Positions 55,258 through 64,000 of a DNA stretch of 64,000 bases are shown here, one piece after another. Numbering within the stretch: position 1 is the first letter of the stretch; the number at the start of each line of letters is the position of its first letter. The notes beneath the pieces are model-generated. The model ran no database searches. It was not told where the DNA came from and saw only the letters and a list, made by a program, of their open reading frames with translations. A program made the translations under genes and the position numbers. Source of the DNA: Cadophora sp. MPI-SDFR-AT-0126 (taxonomy: Eukaryota > Ascomycota > Leotiomycetes > Helotiales > Ploettnerulaceae); the NCBI GenBank assembly GCA_020747065.1, contig JAGMVK010000023.1, positions 721,213 through 785,212 on the forward strand. Reading direction: 5' to 3'.

Positions 55258-56572
55258 AGTTCGCGTGCCTCTATCACCGTACCTAGCTTTCGGGGCTTAA
55301 GCTAAGATAGAGAGGGAGTTTACTACTATACAGTAGGTCTTCCTTAGGAGAAAGACAAATACTTATACTAATGATTTTCCCCTCAGACTTATTGCTGAAA
55401 AGACGAAAATTCCTATCCCTCGCATTCAAACATACTCTCTTTTATATAACAACCCTAGAGTCATCACTCAATTCATGATTCTCAAATATATTAAAGGCCG
55501 AACACTCTCTGAGGTAGGATTAAAGACCCTATCAGATAAACAGCGACAACATCTCTATAATCAGCTAGCATATATCTATATATAACTAAAGCGACTTGAG
55601 TTCTCATCTATTAGTGTCCTCTCTTATAGCCCCGATAAGATAGATATCTATACGAGGCTGATATCAATTAGCTTAAATAAATAAGAGCTGGAAGGTTTAC
55701 AACCCTCTTATATTCACGCTAGGTCTAGAGGTAGACTGGTATCAGCTTCTAACTATATATCTCTTCTATTAAACATTGCGAAAAACGCATTTAAGAAGGG
55801 CAAAAAGAGTATTTACAGTGAAGAGGATGGCAATGAAACTCTTTATAATCTCTATCAATTCTCCCAGTTCACGAAAGAGAAGTGGCTAGATCATACGCTC
55901 AATAATAGCCCATTCATGCTAGCGCATAGTGATTTAGAACCCCATAATATAATAGTTAACAAGGCCATAGACATTATAACTCTTCTTAACTAGGAGTGGA
56001 GTCGTATCGTTCCTCTCCAATTTTTTATACCCCCAACGTAGTTAACATATCAAGGCACTAATCTCCTAGCCCTTCCCTCGCTATACACACGCTACATTAG
56101 TAAATTAGACAAGTTTCAGCAAGCTATCAAAGACCAAGAGCTAAAAATATTCAACGGGAAGTTACTATTATCGAACAAATAGACGAGAATACATAAGAAT
56201 GGAGGCATTTTAGTCCAAGCTACCTTAGATAACTGGACTGAAATGGACTATTTTATAGCACGATATCTCAATTAGTTCCTTTATAAACAGAAGGATCTAG
56301 AAGGTCGTATACAAAGGTTTATAAACAAGGACCCAACTCGACGGGCCATCGTGGAGCGGAAGACTCGAGATTTCATGGCATATTACGTGGAGCTAAAGTC
56401 TCTTAGGATCACAGACGCTGCTATTCCCATAAGCGATATGAATATAGAAATACCTTACACCTCGAAAAAGATTCTCTCAAGCTTTACTTTAGGTAGGAGC
56501 AGTATTCTACTCGTAGCTGAAGCGTCTTATTTAGTTTGGAAATACGCCCATCGAAACCCCTTCACACGCTAA
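55043..56572 (+). pseudogene. APH-like kinase (fungal phosphotransferase family), RIP-inactivated
   Basis: Full-length relic of a protein-kinase-fold phosphotransferase. The former start is ATA (ATG in the left copy). Reading through stops: KRGSYNICFFVQFRINGKIS, VVRVPLSPYLAFGA, KIPIPRIQTYSLLYNNP, QFMILKYIKGRTLSEVGLK, SDKQRQHLYNQLAYIYI, and the catalytic loop MLAHSDLEPHNIIVNK (HGDxxxxN, with Gly now Ser), then the Asp motif region IDIITLLN*EWSR. About ten TAG/TAA stops, mostly at expected Trp/Gln. The C-terminus (56351-56572) is open and ends ASYLVWKYAHRNP. Members phosphorylate small molecules; substrates in fungi are mostly unknown. Confidence 0.75.
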
Positions 56573-56867
56573 CAATCTCGAACAATATCCTTCAAAGAAT
56601 CTCTTCGAACCCTTCCAACTCTTTCATAACCTTCTCGTAATCTTCCTCCAATCGCGCAATCTCAAGTTAATTCAGCTCGAGGGCATCTTAATGGCTGAAA
56701 ACAGGCTTCCCCTTATTTTTTTCCATGCTTTTCCAATACTACTCTTAAAGACAATTAGGTAGAATCTTAAGTAGCCTCGTCCATAGCATTTAGAAGATCC
56801 TGCATAGCATCTTATTTCGTTTATAGCTTCTCGGCAATTTCATTCTTCCTCTCTTAAAGACCTTATA

Positions 56868-56959
56868 CTCATCGGTTTCCTGACTTTTTTTGAAATATTA
56901 CCGACCTGTACCAACAGGTCGGTATCAGCAACTTAGACATATCAGCAACTTAGACACGG
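56868..56959 (+). repeat. Left TIR of the pogo-like element
   Basis: Begins CTCATCGGTTTCCTGAC; contains a small palindrome around ACCTGTACCAACAGGT. Confidence 0.9.
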
Positions 56960-57276
56960 CCTTTTCGGCCTATTTAATTACTTTAAAAATCCAATTCTAG
57001 TCCGTTTAACTTAATTCTTTCATAGAAAAATACGACGTAGCTAAAAGAATAATTACCAAACCAATGCATTAGGGCTAGGGCTAGTTAATACGGCGTTATT
57101 TTGAGTTAAATACGAGTTTAGGATGAAGATTTTGCAGGTCTTAGCGCCTCGGAACATCTCGCAGGGCATCAACAGGGGTGCGAATCGCGCCTAGATCCCC
57201 CCCTCTAACACGTAAAAACGCGATTTATCTTACTTATACATACACATTTCAATCCGGACTACGAACTACGCCTACT

Positions 57277-59897
57277 ATGGCGAAATCTACGCCTTAAATC
57301 AATTATGGAGGGTCTAAGAAGGGCAAGAAGAGGACCCCCTTAGATACTAGGATTACTCGTATACGGAAGATGCCTAAATACAAGACCCCCATATATATGA
57401 GCTAGGAAGCTAAGATTCAAGCTACTTTAGAGGTATATAAGAACCCCGACGACACCGAAATCACTAGTCTACGTATCGCCGCTAGCGTATTTAATAGAGT
57501 TAGCTACTCTACTTTAAATCACTAGTATAAGAAGAGAGATTTAGGTAGTTCAAAGACTTTAGCTGAGAATAGTAGCTATAATAAGAAGTTAAATAAAGCT
57601 TAAGAGGCTTCTTTAATATGGTATATTAATATGGCTATCGCAAGGAGCTTTCCTATAAGATATGATATAATTATTACAGCTATAACTATGATATTAAGTC
57701 TCTCTATAGAGGTTTTCTAGCGAATTAGATAGTATTAGGCCAGATAATGGGTTAAAAGAATAGACGCCGCTGGCCGATATTATACTTTACGGACTACTCT
57801 AATGGACTAAAAGCGTAAAGATTGTATAACAATTAGAGAGATCACTAGTTACTTTGAAAAGTTAGCTATAGTAATAGCTAAATACTTAATACATTAGAAA
57901 GATATCTTCAATATAGACGAAATTAGCTTCCGGGTCGGGTGTATTAGTAGTACAACAGTTATTACGCATAAGAACATTAGGAAAGTACGTTTTTCTACCT
58001 AAAAGGCGCTTATCCCGATAACTAAGTATATATTAACTATTTTTAGGTTTATACCTGTGACCCTATTGACCGCGAATCTATATTAGTTATTAAGTGTATC
58101 TCTGCCGTTAGCTACGCCATTAATTACTATATCATCATGCCAGGGGCTATCTACCTAGAGAAGATATTTAATAACAACCTACCTCCAGGCACAAATATCT
58201 CTTATAGTAAAAAGGGGTATTCCAGTGATAAGCTTACATTAGAATAGCTTAAACACTTTAATTAATAAACCAGAGGCCGCTAATAAGGTCAATAGCGTCT
58301 CTTGATATTTGATAGCTATAGTAGCTATATAACATATAAGTTTATCTCTAGGTATGAGCAACTGAATATTGTACCTTTTTATTTAATTACTCACTCGACG
58401 TATGCCACACAACTATTAGACGTTGCTTATTTCCAGTCTAAAAAGCATTAGTATAGACAAGCAATTGAAGATAGAATTAGAGATAGTTATAATACCTTCA
58501 CTAAATACACCTTTCTTTAATACCTTTACTAAATCAGAGCTAAAACCTTTAAGAAAGAGATAATTCAGTTAGCCTTTAAGCGTACTAGCATATAGCCACT
58601 AAACGCGGATGTTATTATTTCAGCTTTTAAGCTTACCTAGGATACCTAAATAGGTAATAAAGACACTAGTAAATAAGTATATAACTATACCCTAGATAAT
58701 CCATCTAATATAATCAATGTTCCTATATCTAATAAACTTATATCACGCTAGGTACCAGCTAATAATCGGTTTTGGGAGGCCGAAACCGCGTTAGACGATA
58801 AATACGACTATATTCCGAGGATTTAGGATAATAGGGCTTTTAATAATAAGCCGGAGGACGGAATCCAGCTCCTATAGCTCCCACGTAACGGAAATATCGA
58901 TATTACAGACAACTTAATAGCTCTATTAGTAAGCTCTTATATTAACGAATTACTTAATATTCAAGATTCAATGGAGGCAGTTACTCCAGAGTAACCTTCG
59001 TAACCTAAAGGTATAATAGACTATAGCAATTACGGCTTTAGAAAGACAGCGGAAGATCCACGTTAGTATAAGAAGACGCTATTTTTTAATACACTATACA
59101 GGGCTAAAGGAATCAACGTATACGCCGAATTTCTAGAAACCTACGAAGATATACTATTATCTCTATTAAAACGACTCTCTAATAAGAAATTCCGAAAAAG
59201 TAGTACAGTTAATACGATATTAGCTAACGCCGCGCGCCAAGAGCTCACTTCAGTTCCAAGTACTACCTAGGGCAGCTAATCCCTTATACTTAATAACGAA
59301 GATAGTACTAAGAGAGTTAAATCACGCGGCGGAGGCTATATAATCTCCTCTAGGGAAGGGTTACGAATCATCAGCGAGAGGAACAAAGCTACCTAGGAGT
59401 CTAAACTTACGAAGCTCCGCAGAGAGGCAAATATTACTGGAAATGTATTAAAGTTAGAAGAAGAGAAGATTACTAAGGCTTTAGCTTAATAGTAAAAGAA
59501 AGAAGAAAAGGAGATTACGAAGGTTTAAAAAAGAGTGGAAAAGACACGTATCTGGGAGGAGAAAGCTCAGGCTAAAATACAATATAAACTCGATAGAGCT
59601 GCGAAGATATAGGCCTTAATTAGTACTGGGAAGAAGCCTAGGGGTCGGAAACTAAATATAATTAGAGGGAAAGAGGCCATATAGTAAGAGCCTATAGTTA
59701 TAGCTGTATCTTAAAGACTAATTCGCACTAAGAGACCAACATAAAAGGCGATTAAGATCCCTAGTAATACAGAGTAAGAGAGTAGTAGTGATATTGAGAG
59801 TATAGTAGAGTCAGATTTGTCTACTGATTCTGATTCTGATATTAATTTAACTGATAATAGTGGTAGTAGGCCTGTAGATTACGATGATTACAATTGA
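57277..59897 (+). pseudogene. pogo-type transposase relic
   Basis: Begins MAKSTP*INYGGSKKGKKRT with a basic N-terminus, followed by HTH-like regions (ITSLRIAASVFNRVSYSTLN; IREITSYFEKLAIVIAKYL). The DDE core shows NIDEISFRVGCISSTTV with the first catalytic Asp, then VTHKNIRKVRF. Later blocks (LDWLKHF-like, FDGHGSH-like, LLPPHSTHLLQPLD-like) are only weakly recoverable. A long charged C-terminal tail with Lys/Glu-rich coiled coil reaches the TGA at 59895. Multiple TAG stops and at least one indel. Confidence 0.72.
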
Positions 59898-60109
59898 GGG
59901 GTGTTAAAGTTGGTAGTTGGATATAGGATTACATAAGCGAGTGCACTTAAAGTCTTGCTTACTTTAATTAATTATAATATACAATATGAATTAAATGACG
60001 TTATCTAAGTTATAATTAATGCAGAATTTTATTCTGGATTTAATGGTTTATCTCCGAAGTTGATTATATTAGTAGTAAAAAAGTTATTCCTTGATTAAGA
60101 CGGTATTTA

Positions 60110-60201
60110 CCGTGTCCAAGTTGCTGATATGTCTAAGTTGCTGATATCGACTTGTTGGTACAGGTCGGTAATATTTCAAAAAAAGTCAGGAAACTGATGA
60201 G
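60110..60201 (-). repeat. Right TIR of the pogo-like element
   Basis: Reverse complement of 56868-56959, ending GGAAACTGATGAG next to TA. Confidence 0.9.
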
Positions 60202-60688
60202 TAGCTCTTTGATTTGAGTGTCTGTGATTTTTCCAGCTATTTTATATCTATTTCAGTTAGTGACTGTGAGGTTTTTCAACTGCTTGGTCTCTGTACTTGT
60301 CTGACTGTATAGAAATAAAACGGGAAGCGGCCGGGATAAAAGGCGTCGAGATATGTTCTGAGTCGAGGGGAGCTCGATAAGTTCAGGAATATATGAGGAT
60401 GTCTAGCTGCAGAGTGGCTGTGTAAAGATGACGTGTTTTTCCGCTGGTTCCACTTGTCTCTGCCACGCTAAGTGGAATTGTTGGTAGAAATCACGAGATG
60501 AAGCTTTGCCTTAGATGTATGTAAACCTTTGGATGAATGAGTTGCTAAAGTGGAATTCTTTTTATTTCTATTCTTTACCTTAATCTAGAAATGGTGTAAT
60601 CCAATTATTTACTTTCCCTCTATGTTGCGTATAATAATCCTGCTTGCGAGATGATGCGAATGATGTATAATCAGAGTAATACCTTATG
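60202..60688. other. Spacer between the pogo element and the DUF3435 relic
   Basis: About 490 bp, less AT-rich than its surroundings. No gene recognised; probably 3' flank of the DUF3435 gene. Confidence 0.4.
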
Positions 60689-63092
60689 CTAACGTGCGAT
60701 GTGGCTTAAAAAGTGTACAGAATTGCCCATGATAGCCGAGCATCCTTTATAAGGATATAAGAAGCCACTATTGGCTAACCTTCTCTGAAGATGCTGAACT
60801 CGAACGTGCTTCCCTAGACCATCTTTACGTGAAAATGGACCCTGTTCGTAAAATGGGTAATATAGTGTGGAGTCTGTATGTAGCTTGTTGTTCACTGTCT
60901 ACGTCCCTTGAACTCCTGCTAGTGTGTCACCTCCTTCCTCCTGGGAAATCTCGTTGTCATTGTCGGTACTTGTACTAGTATACGAATGGCTTTTCTTAGA
61001 ATGCTGCTTTGACTGTACTGCTTTGAACTGGCGAGGCGTTTCTTGGCGGTGGTAGAGCTGTGCCAGAGTATGAACGAGTTGGACTCGTATATTGAAAACC
61101 TGATCCTTATGAAGCTCATTAAGCGGTTGAAAGAGTAGCTTGGCCACTGTGGCCCGCTCCTCGAGCTCATACTCGATAGTCGACGGCGTGAGTACTTCTG
61201 TATCGGGAAGAATGCCTCGTATCTGGCGATTTACTTCATTGACGTGAACGGTTTCGTGGAAGTTGTTGATTGTATTGTCGAGTAGCTCATTTCTTAATTT
61301 GTTTTTCTTGTAGTTGATCTTGCGTTGAGCTTCGTGGTGTTTCTTATACTAGAACGTACCCTCGGCTGCCTTGATTGTAGCGTAGTTGTCTTCCTTTATC
61401 TTAAGCGCGTAGCTCTTCCGGGCTTTCACCTTTTTCAGGATATATGGATGGTTCGAAATCTCCTTTTTTTGTGTGTTACTTAGCTTATCTGGGGCATTAT
61501 TATGACGTTCAAGGCGGCTGATAGCTCGAATAAGATCCTCGCGGCGAGTGGTTCTAAGGTAAATGGCTTAACAGTCGGCGTCAATAAACGAGGGCATGTA
61601 ATGTTGTTTATATACGTCCTTACTGTTTCCTATGGCGTGTCTTCTCTCCTCGGGGGTCAGTGCTTTTATATTGTTCGTATTTAGTAAATCTGTATCGGCA
61701 AGAGTTATAAGAAGATTGTTCTTACTATTTAACTGTTTCCCGGATCCTTCTTGCAAGTTATACTATTGGAGTTGTTTCCTGAAACGACAAGTGCGGCCAA
61801 GGCGAATAAAGTAGTACCGGTGCTTCTCGTATGTAAATGATTTTGTCTTCGATATCTGGACTTTGGTTGGCGTATGCTTGATGTCACGGAAAATAGGTTG
61901 TTTTGCTCAGTTGTTGTCTTATTTCAAACGAATACGATCTGTTCCTTTCAGAATAATAAGATCGTAGATCTATCGTAGTGATGTGAATTTATTCTTAAAT
62001 GTGTTGTCTGTAATAGCCAAAGCCATAATAAATATAACTGGGTAGTAAATTATGCTTTTATTGTCGCGGAACGTGAACTTTTTCCTATATAAGATCAGAT
62101 AATTTAAGTAAGTATTAGAAGGAAAATAAATATGCACTTACGGCTTCTTCTTTCCACCTGACCGCTTGATGTGTTGAAGGTTAAGGATGAGCTGTATAGT
62201 AGGCTGCTGTCCTTTTATCAGGGGAGGGAAGACTTGAAACTTAATATCTTCGTATAAGAGGAGTATCTTCCCAACCAAAGCTGCAGGCCTTGTAGATGTA
62301 TAGCCAGCGAAAATGTTAATCGGGGACTCCTGTACTCGGAGTCGTTCATGAGGAAATTTCTCTTGATCATGAACCCAGAGACCGTTTTGAAGAACACACA
62401 GGTCCTCTACGTATAGGGCAGACTTCTCGACTTCTGAATCATCGAGACGGAGGGTAGGAATCCACTATAAATTTATCAGTATTATTAATTTTCTAAAAAA
62501 GACGAGTAATAAATATTGCGGAGGTCTGCTATAATCCCCTTATCCATGTAGCGCTTTGCTGTGCGTTAGTAGTTCATGCTGAGTACGTGCTAGTACGTGG
62601 ACATAGTTACCTGCCTCTTAATACGCGAATTCTTCCTTGCCTTCCGCCAGATAAGAAACGTCTTGAAGTCTTCCGCGGTTGTACCTTTGAGAGTAGCTAC
62701 CGGATCTCCTTTCCTTATTTTCTTGCAATACCTAAAGTGCCGCTATTAGTAAGTATATAATGTTAAATGATAATAGTGACCTATAGTTTCTATATCTGTT
62801 CTTCTCTTTTTATCATCGCCTTTATCTCGTTATAGGGGTTTACTAGATTTAGGCCGGCGACTACGAACTTGGCCCTAATCTTCCGATAATGCTCGGCTTC
62901 TGAATCGAGGTAACGGTTAGAGCTATAGCCAGAGTCAGACTCAGAGTCGGAATCGGAGTCAGAATTAGAGGCGGCGCTGGAGTCGTTGGCATCAGAAATA
63001 GGCACCTTCTGCCTTTTCTTGGCCTGCGGTTTAATTGCTTGAGGATTCCTAGTACTAGATAAATTTAACGGAGGGGTTTTATGACGGCCATA
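60689..63092 (-). pseudogene. DUF3435 / tyrosine-recombinase (Starship-captain-like) gene, decayed
   Basis: Minus-strand gene with several introns. Possible start at 63092 (MAVIKPLR), then an Asp/Ser-rich stretch (SNSDSDSDSESDSGYSS). Family blocks in order: AEDFKTFLIWRKARKNSRIK, RYMDKGIIADL, WIPTLRLDDSEVEKSALYVE, DLCVLQNGLWVHDQEKFPHE, FAGYTSTRPAALVGKILLLY (catalytic Arg region), LNLQHIKRSGGKKK, then FIMALAITDNTFKNKF, LLITLADTDLLNTNNIKALT, SKDVYKQHYMPSFIDADC, RREDLIRAISRLERHNNAPD, LTPSTIEYELEERATVAKLL and a C-terminal finger-like region to 60689. Several TAG stops and lost splice sites make it inactive. Family members catalyse mobilisation of giant fungal transposons; whether this one was a captain cannot be told. 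Confidence 0.75.
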
Positions 63093-63812
63093 GTAAAGAG
63101 TCCTACGCTAGGCGTGACGTTGAGGCAGCTTTTATAGTGGAAGAGACATGCTGTCACTTAGTGGTAATACCAAGGATACAACGAGGATTGTTGATTATTG
63201 CAACGTCAGACTTCTCAGACGATTAAGGACGATATTGTCCTGGGAAGAGGATTGTTCACTACGTCGTAAGGAGTTGATCCTAAGTTATGTTGCGTAATAC
63301 TGCCTATACTACTTCGACTCCTTGGTAGCTTTGAGTGTGGGGTAGTGGTGTTTGAGGAATTGGAGGCACCTATTACGGTGTGCAACTAGTCTAGCGATAT
63401 GTTGATCGTGCGAGTTCATAAATCCTTGATTGGTAGTTTAGGAATGTAAAAAGGTACGGGAACTGGAATAGAGGAAGAAGAATTCGATGGTAAGGAGGTA
63501 ATAAGTAAGGAGGGTAATAGGAGAAAAACGACGGCGAGACTGATGATTTAAATACATCCTTAATAGGGTGTTAGGGCCTCTTATGTAGATAACCTTCCGT
63601 TGTAGTTAACCCTTACTGTTCTGATGGTTATGGTTATTGACTTGGAATAGGTGAGGGAGAATTTGTTAGTTGGAAGTTGTTTAAGGCGGCGTGTGAGCTA
63701 ATGCGCTAGAGCTCGTAGCTTAATGTTCGAGCGCCTAAGCGAGGTGGAAAGGGTTGGTAAAACAGCGACCCACACTACCCTAGAAACGGGGATGAAATCA
63801 CTAACATCTCAA
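63093..63812. other. Upstream of the DUF3435 relic
   Basis: No gene recognised. If the DUF3435 gene was a captain, the 5' edge of its element should lie here; I see no convincing short terminal repeat. Confidence 0.4.
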
Positions 63813-63815
63813 TAC

Positions 63816-63865
<50 letters not shown>

Positions 63866-63933
63866 TAAGAATAATAATAATAATAATAATAATATAATCA
63901 TAATAATAATAATAATAATAAATAATAATATAA

Positions 63934-63974
<41 letters not shown>

Positions 63975-64000
63975 TAATAATAATATAATATAATATATAT
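63813..64000. repeat. (TAA/ATA)n microsatellite
   Basis: Almost pure AAT trinucleotide array, with occasional shortened units, running to the window edge. Such a tract could mark an assembly limit or an intergenic expansion. Confidence 0.95.

Larger units (their letters stand above)
56868..60201 (+). mobile_element. pogo/Fot-like (Tc1/mariner superfamily) DNA transposon, 3334 bp
   Basis: Terminal inverted repeats of 92 bp (56868-56959 and 60110-60201) with only a few transition mismatches, flanked by TA (56866-56867 and 60202-60203). The TIRs include a 17-bp subterminal phrase (ATCAGCAACTTAGACAT) repeated twice. The internal gene is a pogo-type transposase. RIP stops make it inactive. Confidence 0.9.

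Noticed and set aside
63813..64000. Possible telomere
   Set aside because: The array is (TAA)n, not TTAGGG-type, so it is a microsatellite.
1..64000. CRISPR array or bacterial operon
   Set aside because: Introns, fungal families and retrotransposons show a eukaryotic genome; the repeats are LTRs, TIRs and microsatellites.

Overview
The window is nuclear DNA of a filamentous ascomycete (Pezizomycotina). Evidence: short phase-consistent introns of about 41-143 nt with CTAAC-like branch points, fungus-specific families (Zn2Cys6 regulators, CFEM/PTH11-type receptor, DUF3723, DUF3435, DUF3712-like) and old transposons whose coding frames are broken mostly by CAG-to-TAG and TGG-to-TAG changes, the pattern expected from repeat-induced point mutation (RIP). 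I cannot name the species.

Layout. (1) 0.7-13.8 kb is gene-dense: MFS sugar transporter (+), SDR oxidoreductase (-), small cupin (-), large Zn2Cys6 regulator (+), nine-exon flavin monooxygenase of Baeyer-Villiger type (-), and a small Zn2Cys6 protein (+). Transporter, redox enzymes and two regulators side by side look like a catabolic or small-metabolite cluster. (2) 14.4-21.8 kb holds an internally deleted LINE, a 5'-truncated DUF3723 gene, a broken NAD-epimerase and a LINE endonuclease scrap. (3) 22-33 kb has an intact DHA1-like MFS transporter, a gene fragment, the C-terminal finger of a DUF3435 protein, a CYP52-like P450, a copia relic and an intact eight-exon CFEM-receptor gene. (4) 33-45 kb is a mosaic of broken pieces (SANT domain, CYP505 tail, frameshifted DUF3712-like gene, LINE joined to a sirtuin-like stretch, truncated ferric reductase abutting an LRR/F-box tail), ending with one intact metallophosphoesterase. 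(5) 45.2-64 kb is AT-rich and transposon-dominated: a ~2.1 kb palindrome made from two head-to-head copies of the 5' end of an APH-like kinase gene; one arm was later split by a TA-flanked MITE and by a 7.76 kb Ty3/gypsy chromovirus with 222-bp LTRs and CTAAT target duplication; then the full-length RIP-damaged kinase, a 3.33 kb pogo/Fot-like DNA transposon with 92-bp terminal inverted repeats, a decayed DUF3435 (tyrosine-recombinase, Starship-captain-like) gene and a (TAA)n tract.

Splice models for the eight multi-exon genes were built by hand; for each gene I call intact, the exon lengths sum to a multiple of three. The points most worth following are the nested palindrome, the antisense intron-containing gene inside the chromovirus, the DUF3435 remnants, a 31-32 bp motif shared by two truncation sites, and the 0.7-13 kb cluster, whose SDR lacks the catalytic tyrosine.
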